Assembly: GCA_028673005.1 (NCBI GenBank)
Contig: CM054115.1
Coordinates: 4,509,501-4,573,500 of the forward strand
Direction of reading: 5' to 3'
Length of the DNA stretch: 64,000 nt
DNA from: Tanypteryx hageni
Taxonomy: Eukaryota; Arthropoda; Insecta; Odonata; Petaluridae
Of the stretch, positions 53,532 through 64,000 are shown piece after piece; within the stretch, counting starts at the first letter, position 1; every line of letters starts with the position of its first letter. Below the pieces are notes generated by a model that saw only the letters and a program-made list of their open reading frames with translations, ran no database searches and was not told the origin of the DNA. The position numbers and the translations under genes were made by a program.

Positions 53532-54266
53532 CGACGAAAATCGACACTTATCGACGACAATTAATTTTTGTCGAATTAAAAATTTTTTAAGATTCGATGA
53601 TTATCGATATTTATCGATTTAAATCGAATCCTACCAAGCCTATTTATATATATGTTAATCCTCCCCTGTAAGGAACGTCTATAAAGACAGTGATGGAGTT
53701 GCAACAAGGTATTGAAGGAAGCCCAGTGGATACTTACCAAGTTGACGAGCTGTTGGGGGTGTAGAAAAGACACACGTAAAACACAAAAAAACACATAAGC
53801 TTTTGGGGCCCTTCTTCAGCGACGGAGAGAGCTAACTAAATGTTACACACTGGGTGGAGGTGTGAGGATGACAGGGTGATGTGAGGAGTTTGATGATTGA
53901 AGGAGACGGAAAAGAGGGAGAGGTGGATGGTCAATAATGTTAGCGAGAAGGGGGAGGCGAATAGCCCTTACATTGTAAATATTGAAGAAGACTTTGTGGT
54001 CATTGGTGGATGGCATAAAGTAGGGTATGGATTTTTCGGGTTTAAAAAAATATTTCATTCAGAAGGTAAATATCGGGTTTTATTATTTTCCTTTTTATTC
54101 GGGTTAAACCTGGTATAGTTATAGATTTTTCGAGGTTTTAAAAAAAGTTCAATCTCGAGTAATTTTATGGTTTTATTATTTTGTAATTTGGACGTGGATG
54201 AACGTCAATTTTTTTAAATTTCAAAATCGACGAAAATGAATAGTCGTCGATAAGCGTCGATTTCCC
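53532..54266. mobile_element. TIR element with 40-bp inverted ends, repeat R nested inside
   Basis: CGACGAAAATCGACACTTAT and on to 53574 is mirrored by 54227-54266 (read inward AAATCGACGCTTATCGACGA, then CTATTCATTTTCGTCGA), with a few mismatches over about 40 bp. The ends, with AATCGATTT-like subterminal motifs (53590-53630), resemble hAT-type non-autonomous elements; no target duplication could be fixed. The interior contains copy 3 of repeat R and AT-rich DNA, no gene. Confidence 0.6.
53650..53965 (-). mobile_element. Dispersed repeat family R, copy 3
   Basis: On minus: CATCACCCTGTCATCC, AGTGTGTAACA, then CGCTGAAGAAGGGCCCCAAAAGC (the hammerhead-like core with its loop lost, 53838-53816), ACGTGTGTCTTTTCTACACCCCCAAC, AACTTGGTAAGTATCC and CCTTGTTGCAACTCCATCACTG. 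It is followed by ACGTTCCTTACAGGGGAGG, which resembles the end block of the hairpin repeat. Confidence 0.7.
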
Positions 54267-54599
54267 AACAAGATGGAAAAGCATACGTCCGAAAACCTAT
54301 TCTGAATTATAATATTTAAGTCGTTTCTGTTTACTTTTTTCGCAATATTATTTTCTACCTACGATTTCGTTCCTTTTCTGGGCTTAGCATTAACAGTGGG
54401 ACTGAAAGAAGGGTATTTTCTTGCACTCAAATATGCGTGTTTTTGAAATGCTCACGCTTCTACTCGGAACAATCAGGTAACTGCAAGGTCTTAGGATAGT
54501 TTTGAGAACACGTGTTTCTTAGACCTTTTGAGGTTTTTGTGATTATATTTGCCGACCTATTGGTGGGATATTCCGCGAGCCTCTCTATAGAGATAAGGT

Positions 54600-54725
54600 C
54601 ATGGATATGTCCTGCTGAGTCTTTCTCGACCCCTGGTAAACGAGGTTCGAAAGAATTGAATTTCGGTGGTCGTTTCAAGACAGTCCGCTAACCGTTTTGC
54701 TACGCCTTTCACCCATGGAGTGTGA
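54600..54725 (-). mobile_element. tRNA-derived SINE-like element
   Basis: On minus: GGCGTAGCAAAACGGTTAGC (TAGCAAAACGG fits an A box), then GACTGTCTTGAAACGACC and TTTCGAACCTC, one base from a B-box consensus, then CAGGGGTCGAG. This is tRNA-like but lacks clean pairing. A body may continue to about 54480. The peptide frames here (54460-54890) are not accepted. Confidence 0.5.
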
Positions 54726-56546
54726 TCCTGGAACAAATGTTCCTCGATTATTTGCTAGGGTTTCTCCTATAGACAGCGTTGTTGTATGCACTTTCACATC
54801 TTCATATGCAATGAACCCACACTTTGGCAGTCTTTCTCTAAAAGTTATCAAGGAATGATTGTTCCGCTCTCTTGTTTTTGGCTCCTTCATCCTTTCCTAC
54901 TGGATAGTAAATTTCAATTTGTATATAATTGTATTAAAAATGCAGATAAATTAGCAATCGATACTTAACATTGAAGAGGGATTAAGGATTAATATTTATT
55001 TGTTATTTGTTGTTAAGTATTTTGTCGATTTCAAAAACACATTTTAACCAGGATTTGAGGTAAGACTATTGATCGAGCACTGAATAATTACGTCTAATTT
55101 ATCTCTTTATATATTTTATGTTAAATAAAGAGAATATTTAGTACGGCGGCAAAATATATTAAATGATACAAAGTAAAGTATTAGATTGTTCTTTTTTGAT
55201 GGCTAAAATTTTATTGCGATAATTACATCATTGATGTTTTTTCCTTTATTAGTCCTTAACTGGCATCAAAGAATGTCTAAATGCCTTTAAGCTGAACTCG
55301 CAAATTTTTTTAAAGAATGTTTCTCTGCAAAAGCATATTGTTCGGATTTCATAAATTAATCGTTTTCTAGTTTTCATGAAACAATTTCAAGAGATAAAGC
55401 ATAATTTACTGTACTCCATTTCACATTTAGTTGACCGTTAGGGTCCTTATGGAGATACTATTCCATCTCTCTCTCTAATCCGTGTATTTCTGCATAAGTG
55501 TCTCTTTTTGTTGCGCAGTTGCCGCATGTTTCATTTCTGGAGTTCATATTCAATTTTTTTTTGTTATCTAAGTTAAGAAATTGTTTTTAATGACAAATTT
55601 AATGCCGAATCCTTTGCTGCAATTGGTTTTTGTTAATTAATTCAAATAAAATTTACAAAAATAATTTACTCGCTTCGTCGCAAAAACGAAATCTTTTTCG
55701 CCGTTATCGTTATTACATCATATTGGAGAATTAGTTGATCACAATCAGTTTGAAATTTTATGTAGAAGTTATTACATATTTTTCTTCATAATGAGATATA
55801 TTTATTTTATTTATGTTATATCTAATGAGTTTAATATTTTTTATATGAGACTTCGTATCGCATTTTCCAAAATTGGCAATGGAAAAAGTAGTCTCCTACA
55901 AATTCGCGTAGACTGTTAGACCCATAGATGCATCATATGAATTACAGAAAAAACAATAAAGATATTTTTGGTGAAGACTTCATGGGAATTGCTCGAATGA
56001 TATGGGATTTATGATTTCTTTTATATCGATGAAAATCTCGCTCTCGCCAACTTCGACGGCTAGGTTCCGTCGCCGGAAATATTTTGTAAATATCTGCGAA
56101 TAGAAATTCTCTCTGACAGTGAAATAACATATAACAGTATTAGAAGTATTTGCTGATCTTTAAAGGAAGGGTATAGCGAAAATATTTTACACGTGTCCAG
56201 GTCATTGCCCTTCTGTGATTCCATAGTAAGCCTAGCCTGACCCTGTTGCTTTTATGACCCTCTTATGCCATAACCGGTATCTTTCGCAGGCAATGCATTC
56301 TTCTAAATATAAGCAAATATTGCCTGCCAGTTTCGAAAATCAGATGTTCTCAAGGCGGGGTTGTAGTCTTTGTTCTCAATTTTCAGGTTCAGTTTGTCTT
56401 TTGGCATTGAGTGTGTTTGTGTCTGCTTTTTCCATAGCTCTTATAAGAGTGACGTGTAATACTGTGCAGTGTTCAACTTGAAAACGCGCGTTCTTTTATT
56501 GGAATATACTTAGAGAGAAATTTACTAATGATCTATTAGGCCAACC
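54726..56546. other. Unassigned AT-rich sequence
   Basis: No gene, no clear repeat. The open frames are short and featureless (for example 56254-56481). Confidence 0.45.
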
Positions 56547-56988
56547 ATGTCAGTGGCTGAAGTGAAGAAGAGGAAACATGATGAGAAGCTAAGAGACCGA
56601 GAGAGACAAATTATGTTGAATGTGTTCATGCATTTCATCAAAACTCTCGCTTTAACAGGAGAGAACAAAGAAACCGCCAGAGCTATAGGACGTTCGAAGT
56701 CAACCGTTTATCGAGTGAGGAAAGAAGCGACTCAAGGTAAGTTAGTTATTCCGGCCAAGAAGAAGAAATTAGAGAAACCGTACAGGAACTCTCGAATTAC
56801 ATTTTTTAACGAGATCATCAGATAGGGGATCAGAAAGAAGTTGCATGAAATGTTCATCAAAAATACACTTCCTACTCTCAAATCTATCCTTACTGCTGTT
56901 AACATTGACGATGATTTTCCGAATCTTAAAAGAATAACTTTGTACCGATTATTAATAGATATAGGGTTCATAAACGAAAAAATCTGAT
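56547..56988 (+). pseudogene. Transposase-like HTH protein, N-terminal fragment with a stop
   Basis: ATG at 56547 in a CCAACCATGT context. The first 92 codons are highly basic and include ETARAIGRSKSTVYRVRKEA, a helix-turn-helix of the kind found at the N-terminus of Tc1/IS630-like transposases. After a TAG (56823-56825) the same frame continues to TGA (56986-56988) with LPTLKSILTAVN...DDFPNLKRITLYRLLIDIGF, a second winged-helix-like block that usually precedes a DDE domain in such proteins. No DDE domain follows. It is probably the 5' remnant of a DNA transposon; a host gene exon is a weaker alternative. Confidence 0.65.
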
Positions 56989-57009
56989 GTGGCCACCACA
57001 TGACTTCCT

Positions 57010-57414
57010 CCATATCTGTAATATTTCTAAAATTCTAAAATAGGTTACATAATAATAAATATTTTAAGAAACTGTGAGAAAATTTTAGACTTTACAAAGA
57101 ACAAATTAACTCAAAACAAGGCCTTCTGATATTGAATATAACCACAAAGCTCCAACAATTAAGATAAGAAAAAGGAGCGTTACTAAGACGTAACTAAGCG
57201 TCAATGGGGGATTGTCAAAATGTATAATTATATTTTTTTTGTAAATTCTTTGTATTTGAATAAAGTACTCCCTGTGAATATTTTTTCGTTAAATCGTGTT
57301 CATTATCCAAAAAATAACTCTTTTAAATATCCCGCGAAAACGGCATCCTGGTTGGAGAGAGAGTAGTAAGGGGTAACGTCATCGCATTCCTTACGACGCA
57401 TACGACCGTACTGA
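57010..57414. other. Unassigned sequence upstream of the THAP exon
   Basis: AT-rich to about 57300, then a somewhat GC-richer patch (57320-57420) that could be a promoter or 5' UTR of the following exon. No boxes were identified with confidence. Confidence 0.35.
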
Positions 57415-57702
57415 AAGCACGCAGTTTTGATACTTCGTCCTGTTGCTTTTCCTGATATCGTAGCTAAAACGGAGAATACGGAAGTTAAGAAGGGTTATAA
57501 GTATTGTCTGGTACCTCAATGCTTAAATACAACGTTTAAAACCCCGAGAAAATTGTTCTTCACGCTACCGAGCTCCTTGGAAATAAATAAGAAGCGGAGA
57601 ATATTGTGGTTGAAAGCCATTAGGAGATACGCATCTGATATATCGGAACGTAAAACTGCATTTGTCTGCGAAGATCATTTTGATCTAAGTACTAGTTATA
57701 TG
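57415..57702 (+). CDS. THAP-type zinc finger exon
   Basis: The open frame contains a C2CH THAP finger: CLVPQC, a TLPSS stretch, ILWLKAIRR with the conserved Trp, and FVCEDHFDLS with the final Cys and His. THAP domains bind DNA and occur in P-element-type transposases and host regulators. There is no ATG before the domain in this frame (a stop lies at 57412), and the frame after CEDHFDLSTSY meets a GTATGTACGT sequence (about 57702) that looks like a splice donor. It is therefore probably an internal or first coding exon, with the rest of the gene not found in the window. The AVPTFM-like motif that ends full THAP domains is not visible, which fits an exon boundary. Confidence 0.6.
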
Positions 57703-57741
57703 TATGTACGTAATTTTATTGCTTCGTATTTTAGTTTATGA

Positions 57742-58984
57742 CTTATGTCGGCATTACATTGACATGATGCATATATTTCTGGAGAACGTTGAAAGAGTGA
57801 ATTATATTTTTATGTTTCAAAGATTAGCATATATATTTTAACAAAACCTCCATAATGTAATATACCTATTCTAAATACGTAAGATCAAACTTACGGAAAT
57901 CGTTGGGCTATGGGTTTATTAAGCAAATAATTACCGTTGCAGTGCATATATTTAAGTAAAAAGTTTTTAAGCAAATACTTTTACAAATGTTACATATTAA
58001 GTTAGTTCTGTAATTTAAATGTTTTAATAAATTTGTTCACATAATATCCACGACAGAATGTTATTTTGAAGGATCATGTTTTGATAAATAAGGGCAGTCA
58101 TGACAGTCTACAGATGTGACTAAATCTTCTTCTTCATCTACAACTACACTCACTTCATAACCTCTTTATCTTATTCTGTGTTCAGGGCAAATCTTGCCTT
58201 TAACAATATAAATTTATCCTTTTCGCTTCAGTTTAACAAATCGAACATCATTACTAGCCCAGTCTTTCCTCATTGACCTCAAAGGGAGAAAAAAGCCAAA
58301 GAAGCAACGATGAAATTCGGGACATATACAAAAGAGACATGCAGTTATTACAAACACTTCTACAGTTTTTCTTTTCACAAGTATAGGTAATAACTAAGGC
58401 AGATAGACACTTAAAACAACAAACTTAACCACATCTTCTATAGACAAGACACACGGAAACTAAGTTCATTCACATTCATTTTGTATATTTGTCAATATTT
58501 GACCCGATGATTCTGTAATGGCAGATGATTGTGATTATTTACCGAAACCGGTCGTGTTTTACTTCATATATTTTGAGGAAATTATCAAAAGTGTAATATA
58601 AATAAAAAATACTATCTAGCATTGTTCATGTTATTATATTGTGAAATTCCACGAAGTCTCGGCATCATCCATTACCTTTTGTACACTTATTTAACTATAT
58701 TTTACTTACCAGATACTAGGACAGCATGGGAAACAATACATGAATAAATATTCTATAATATTAGTTAAAACTTGATTTGGTTTATTCATTTAATATAGGA
58801 AAGCCGTTTTGAGACGTCAATCTATCTTTTACATATCTTCTGCGTTTCAGACGAAATAATAGTACCTACTATTACAATAACTGAAAATAAAAGCGCTACA
58901 TCTAACTTGTTTTATCAATTAATGTAACACAAACCTGTCCGTCTTCGCTCCACGCATTTCAACATCTGAATGGATTTTTTAGGC
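57742..58984. other. Unassigned AT-rich sequence with a repeat-like motif
   Basis: No gene. At 58521-58560 the sequence GATGATTGTGATTATTTACC, then GAAACCGGTCGTG, resembles a motif common at the ends of dispersed arthropod repeats. Its class is not certain. Confidence 0.4.
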
Positions 58985-59013
58985 TAGAGAGTAGGGCAGG
59001 GTGTAGGTCAGTT

Positions 59014-59960
59014 TTGGGTCAGGGAATAATCGATGCACTTGTAGAAAATAAGAATCCCGAAAGATTATCTAATGATAGAATATACACCGAGCGTAATATG
59101 CAGCACCAATTTCGCGATAGGTCATTGATAGAATGTTCCGTAAAGGGCGCGACGGGTCGCAATTCCAATTTTGATGCGACGCCATACAGTTGTGGGAGTG
59201 ATTGTGATGGGAGCGCACGTAGTTTTAGAGTGGAAGAGAAAGTCAAGGGTGAGATTAGTATGCGAAGTGATAGTGAGAAATTAAACGTCGTCGTACTGAA
59301 CTGTCGCAGCATCCGTAGGAAAATTGCTGAGTTCGAGCATCTTATTCGCAGTCTGCATGCCGACGTCGTGATAGGCACAGAAAGTTGGTTAACGGATGAG
59401 ATTCAGAGTCAGGAGATATATCCTAGAGATTATCGTGTCTATAGAAAAGATCGGCCGGGGAGTTTTCATAGCGGTTAGCGATAAGTACGATAGCAGTGAG
59501 ATTCCGATAAGTGATGAGGATATCGAGAGCGTTTGGTGCCGCATAGGTAAAGATGGCTCCAAAAAGGTGTTCTTATGCTCGTTTTACAGGACACCTAACG
59601 CTGGTGTAGATTGTATTTTAAGTCTCAAGAAAAAATTATCAAAGCTTATACTGATTAATCAAGATGGTATCGTTATAGTCGGTGGTGACTTTAACTTACA
59701 CACAATTGATTGGGAAAATCTATGTTTCGAATCTAGAGGTAAAGAACGCGAATCCTGTGAGGCATTAATCGAAACATTCTGCGAGCACTCTCTCCTTCAA
59801 TTAGTCAGAAAGCCAACGCGATCGGGAACCATATTAGATTTATTAGCAACTAACGTCCCAGAAAGAATAAACAAAGTCACCATTGAAGATGGGATAAGTG
59901 ATCATCAGGCCGTATATGCAGAGTGTAAGTTGAAAGTCGATAGGCACCATAAGCCTCAAA
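59014..59960 (+). pseudogene. CR1 copy H endonuclease, one frameshift
   Basis: The first frame (to 59478) has VVVLNCRSIRRKIAEFEHL and GTESWL with the catalytic Glu, ending in YRVYRKDR. The second (from about 59455) continues with GRGVFIAVSD, FLCSFYRTPN, IVGGDFNLHTIDW (Asp and Asn) and GISDHQAVYAEC (Asp and His). A one- or two-base slip near 59455 separates them. The catalytic residues are otherwise complete. Confidence 0.9.
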
Positions 59961-61016
59961 GAAAGTTTTATATATTTGCTAAGAATACGCAGGTCGATGC
60001 CATCTTCTTAGATTTTAGGAAAGCCTTTGATAAGGTACCTCACAGGAAGTTAATAACGAAATTAGAAACCTTAGGCGTTAATTATAAAATCGTAAGTTGG
60101 ATCCGTGAATTTGTAAATCATAGGGAGCAGAAGGTTGTTATAGATGGGAAAACTTCGAACTTAGTGGAGGTTGTCTCTGGCGTTCCGCAGGGTAGTGTAA
60201 TTGGTCCGTTATTATTTCTAATTTATATAAACGATATCAGCTCAGTAGTCAGAAGTAAAATTAGGCTTTTCGCGGACGAAACCGTCATCTATAGAGATAT
60301 AAGCAATCCGGAAGACCACCAGTATCTCCAAAATGACCTAGAAGCTATTTCTGCATGGTGTAAGGAATGGCAGCTAGAGATCAACCAAAAGAAAAGCTGC
60401 GTCATCAATTTCTGGAGAACCAAGAGTATCTCGTTGGATAATAATTATTCGTTGGACGGAGTAGAGATTCCAGTTTCAGACTCGATTAAATACCTCGGAG
60501 TCACGATCCATCGTGATCTCTCGTGGAACACCCACATTCGCCGTTTGATAGGTGCCGCTAACAAAAAGCTGGCCTTTATAGGGAGAATAGTTCGAAATAG
60601 CTCCGAAAAAGTGAAAGAAATATGTTACTTTATCCTTGGTTCGACCGCAGGTCGAATATTCTTCAGCTGTGTGGGATCCTTATGAAAAGGGACTCACTAA
60701 CGAAATAGAAAAGGTTCAGTGCAGGGCAGCTAGATTAGGAAAGAGGAATTACGATAGTAAACAAAGCGTAACATCATTAATAGATAATCTGAAATGGACA
60801 TCGTTAGAGGAACGTAGGCTGCAGGGTAGAATTAAACTACTGGAAAATTTTATGTCGGAGGGATTAGCGAATGAGGTAGTAGGACTTATCAGAAGCCCGA
60901 CGTATCTCGGAAGGCAGGACAGTGAGGATAAGATTCGCGAGATCGACTGTAGAACGGTGCGATATAGAGGATCGTTTTTCCCTAGGACGATAAGAGACCA
61001 AAATAGAAAAAGATAA
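59961..61016 (+). pseudogene. CR1 copy H RT (deleted N-terminus) and C-terminal domain
   Basis: After the endonuclease linker the frame jumps at about 59978-59990 directly to NTQVDAIFLDFRKAFDKVPH (motif A). The RT fingers of roughly 200-250 codons seen in copy D are absent. Motif B (VPQGSVIGPLLF) is kept; motif C reads FADE where FADD is required, so the catalytic site is lost. The C-terminal block is shifted to another frame near 60640 (VRPQVEYSSAVWDPYEKG) and ends with FFPRTIRDQNRKR at 61016. Confidence 0.9.
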
Positions 61017-61104
61017 CGTAGGAAATCTATGGACCCTTGGTGCACTGCTCCCCCTGCCATCCACCAAAAAGGTGACTTGCAGGGTATAATGTAGTTGTAG
61101 ATGA

Positions 61105-62571
61105 ATATTGCTCCCTACGACTTCCAATGTTCCGTAAAAGCATGTACGAGTCGAAGTTGGGCAAATTATCAGATCTGGCTACACAAAACCCTTCAGATGC
61201 CATTTGGAAAACACAAAGCGAAATAAATGCAGGAAGGTGCAGTACTCCTACCAATATTTCTTCTAAGACGGCAGATAGAGGAAAACAACAGATTTATGTC
61301 TTTTAAGCTTCTACTTGTATATCGGTACAATGGCTTCTAGCAGGGCTAGGATGCTCGTGGAATGCGCTGACGTCACTAAACACTCGGTAAACTTCGGCCA
61401 CCTATCGGATGTGATCAGGTACAGCATTGACTCGCCCGTTTTAAATCACATTTTTTATAAATATCTTAAAGATTTAACGAAAAAACTTTATATTTGCCTA
61501 TAACAGTAGCCATACAATACAACTTCATAAACGTATCGGTAATTCCCGATATACGACAGTCCCCCATTTTAACAATAGTCGTCGGTAGGTCGATCGGTAA
61601 AATATTTTTATTCCGGTTCTTTGAACGAATATTCAATCAGTACCTATATATTACTAGCGTATTGCCTCATCAAACAAGGGTTACCATTTACAGGAGAGCG
61701 AAAAGCACGACAGCCCTCTAAAGGAATCTGATGCGGGAGGAAAAGGCTGGACGAATGCCATATCCAGCTAAAAATGGATTGTCACAATTCTCGCGCCTTA
61801 TCTTTAGGTATGAAAATTATAAATTCGTTATACTTGAATAATACCCTAATTACATTTTTTCCTTATAATAAACGTTTTCATATTGTCTGACATCCAAACA
61901 AGGATGCTATGTTTTAAAAATTTCTGAGAATTCCCAATTTCTTTTAATTGATGCGATTTTCTGTCACTTCAGGGCTCAAAATATTTCTCGTCAAGTCGAA
62001 ACTAGCCATCAACTATTCCAGCTAACAAGCCGCAGTTCAATACCTTTAGCATAAATTCGTATGTATGTCTACCAGTAGTGGTTTCAATGCCCTACCATAA
62101 GAGAAGATTAAATAAACTCTCGGATATTTCCTGATGGTTAATCTGCAGAGGTACAAAGGGAAAGGGGGGCCTCTGATTTTGTGCTGACACTCACTGCTAA
62201 GGTATGCTATATTATCTGTTACTTATAAAAATTTCGAGTGAAAGTGACTATAAAAGTATAACAATCGATTCATTCTCTCCCCACGTCTTCTTCAACAAAG
62301 TGTCACTTAAAGGGTTCCGATATCTATGAGATCTATTGTGACATGTATTAATTCACATACTTATCTCCATTGTAAATGGATAGTTGACGAATTCAAAATC
62401 TTACCTAGAAAATGCTGAAACTTCCATTGAAAATTAAAAAATGTAATACTTAGCAATTCCCAAGAGTAAGTTTCTTATGATGTCACGTCTCTCTTCCATA
62501 GCATCACCATAAATACTAAAGTTAGTTTTCTCGAAGAGTGGCTCACCAATATAGGTGTTTCGCCTGACATC
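61105..62571. other. Unassigned AT-rich sequence
   Basis: No gene. A TACTAGCGTATTGCCTCATC block near 61653 resembles one near 34226. The short frame at 61315-61503 has no family feature. Confidence 0.4.
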
Positions 62572-62608
62572 ATTATCATAGGTAGTGTGTACGTAGACAG
62601 GTCCGTGA

Positions 62609-64000
62609 TTATTCATGGTTAAACCTGGTTCTCCATATACTCCTATTTTCCGATGTCCTCTTCATATCTCGATAACTCTCTTTCCCTTTCAAATCGTCTA
62701 TTGGCTGAAACCTTTTCCTACCTCTTTTCCTTTCTCCATCTAGTTCTCCTTCTAACATGTCTTTAACTCTCTTTCCTAAGGCAATATCCAACGCAGTTTG
62801 CCTTTCTATTTCTAATAACCTGTATAATCATTCGCTTCTCTACTACTCTTCGTAGAATTTCATCATTTTTCATCGTATCGGTCCATTATATCTTCAACAT
62901 TCTCCTCCAAATCCACATTTCAAAGATTTCCAAGTACTTGATGTCATTTTACGTTAGCGTCCATGTCTCTGCCCCGTGTAAAGCTATACTCCATATATAT
63001 CATTTTATTAACTTCTTGCGGATATCTTCCCTTATAATCCCCGTCTGTCGGTGGGGTAACGTCCTCGCCTGCCAATCCGAAGGTCGCGGGTTCGAATCCC
63101 GCCTAGGAGGGTTATTCTCCAACTAGGACATGGATGTATGTGTTCGTCTATTGTTATTGTTAACATATTCCTCTGTAAAATGGCTACAAAAGCTGTATGT
63201 GGAATTATTGAATAAATAAATAAATAAAGTGTTTATTTCTTCTAAAAGACACTTTTGCTTTTCCTACTCTAGTCCTAATCTCATCCGCATACTTTGATTC
63301 TCTTGTTATGATGCATCCAAGGTATTTATAGTCTGAAACTTGTTCTAGAGGCTATCCTCCAATATTTGTGTTCAGATTTTCTTCTTTGCCAGATATTCGA
63401 ATGACCTTGGATTTTTCTGTATTTATTTCCATACCTAATTTCCACCTGTTATTACTAGTCTATTTATCATTTTCTGGAGTACTTCCTCCTTGTTTGCTAC
63501 AAGTAATTGATCATCCGCCTATTTTACTGTTCTTATAATCCTTCCTCCAATTTTCAAATCTCCTGTGCCTTCTAACGCTTTTTGCATTACACTTTCCCCA
63601 TATATATGGAATAGGGTCAGGGATATGCAACAGCCCTGTCTTACTCCTCTATCGATACTTACTCCGCAGGTGTCCGCATTCTCCAACCCGATCTTTACAA
63701 CTTGATTCACATATAGATTCCTGATCTGTCTCCTGTCTTTCCAGTTTACACCTATATCCTTTAATATCTTCATGAACATTGCCCAATTTACTTTATCAAA
63801 GGCCTTCTGCCAGTCTACGAAACACACAGATATCTTGCCCTTTCGGATATGATTATAAATATCCGCATAGCATCTCTAGTTCCTCGTCCATTTCTGAAAC
63901 TGCATTGATCTTCCCCTAGCATTTCTTCTGCCTTTTCCTACAGCCTTTTATTAAGAATCCTCGTGATGATCTTCGAAGTGTAGTCATTACACTGCATTTC
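62609..64000 (-). pseudogene. RT-1 copy C reverse transcriptase, broken
   Basis: Frame 63827-63519: FVDWQKAFDKVNW (motif A), WKDRRQIRNLYVNQVVK and RQGCCISLTLFHIY (motif B, where SPTLFN is ISLTLFH), ending at IRTVK with a stop where copy A has the tyrosine of YADD. ADDQ follows just beyond the stop. The tail frames (62791-62609) carry RKRFQPIDDLKGKESY. With the SINE and the stop the copy is dead. Confidence 0.85.
63044..63228 (+). mobile_element. tRNA-derived SINE family S, copy 2 (nested in LINE copy C)
   Basis: Same A-box region, CTCGCCTGCCAATC arm, B box GGTTCGAATCC at 63089-63099, body and (AATA)n tail as copy 1. The antisense LINE is interrupted after CTTCCCTTATA and resumes with a GTTTATTTCTTC-type sequence. 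The LINE junction is decayed, so no duplication could be fixed. Confidence 0.9.

Larger units (their letters stand above)
58985..61104 (+). mobile_element. CR1-like LINE, copy H, with internal deletion
   Basis: Endonuclease, fused RT and C-terminal regions, and a 3' UTR ending in the shared GTGCACTGC, CCACCAAAAAGG, TTGCAGGG blocks and TGTAGTTGTAGATG tail. It is collinear with copy D but lacks part of ORF2 between endonuclease and RT motif A, and ORF1. Confidence 0.9.
62572..64000 (-). mobile_element. LINE family RT-1, copy C (continues beyond the window, SINE nested)
   Basis: On minus it ends with ACGGACCTGTCTACGTACAC and ACCTATGATAATGATG (3' end at about 62572) and runs through the tail, C-terminal and RT regions to the window edge. 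It is cut by SINE copy 2 at 63044-63228. Confidence 0.9.

Noticed and set aside
61315..61503. Short plus frame of 62 codons
   Set aside because: No family feature, AT-rich surroundings and no second supporting signal.
1..64000. CRISPR arrays, operons or other prokaryotic systems
   Set aside because: Tandem repeats here lack unique spacers of constant length, and all coding features are eukaryotic transposable elements.

Overview
This is a eukaryotic, AT-rich, repeat-dense window, most probably from an arthropod and likely an insect. Evidence: an LTR retroelement with an errantivirus-type fusion env (a lineage best known in insects), CR1-like LINEs whose ORF1 carries a PHD-like finger and an SGNH esterase, Tigger/pogo and hAT DNA transposons, tRNA-derived SINEs, long (TA)n runs, and no operons or bacterial ribosome sites. 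I found no host gene I could name. The only host-gene-like signals are a THAP-type exon near 57.4-57.7 kb and two GC/CpG-richer stretches (2.48-2.92 kb and 18.48-18.98 kb).

Layout. 0-6.8 kb: a purine-rich 21-bp-type minisatellite, a LINE 3' end, a degraded LINE (minus) and a second array of the same minisatellite. 7.47-10.17 kb: a Tigger/pogo element with TIRs and a broken transposase. 12.9-14.5 kb: a 5'-truncated LINE (family RT-1) between two (TA)n runs. 15.6-20.2 kb: two pyrimidine-rich arrays and a CpG-richer stretch. 21.2-31.9 kb: a 9,546-bp errantivirus-like provirus (22155-31700) inside an 18-bp G-rich minisatellite. Its LTRs differ at only three of 637 positions, it has a tRNA-Leu-like PBS and gag, pol and env remnants, and an intact 191-codon ORF I do not recognise lies between pol and env.

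32.1-39.1 kb: a dispersed repeat with a hammerhead-like core (three copies in the window), a non-autonomous hAT with a perfect 8-bp TSD, and a second hAT that landed in the B box of a tRNA-derived SINE. 39.8-48.9 kb: a LINE cluster made of a CR1 tail, RT-1 copy B, another CR1/Jockey-type LINE and a near full-length CR1 with an intact PHD/esterase ORF1, itself split by a SINE. 49.4-52.2 kb: a hAT (TTF finger plus DUF4371) whose frame is open except for two amber stops, with perfect TIRs and TSD. 52.6-64 kb: CR1 fragments, a TIR element with a nested repeat, a transposase-like HTH ORF, the THAP exon, a deleted CR1 (59-61 kb) and RT-1 copy C split by a second SINE copy.

The genes here do not form a pathway. 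They are a layered record of insertions: hAT into SINE, SINEs into LINEs, provirus into minisatellite. The most unusual items are the unassigned provirus ORF (28354-28929), the contrast between near-identical LTRs and a badly damaged coding region, the hammerhead-like repeat family and the hAT-in-B-box insertion.
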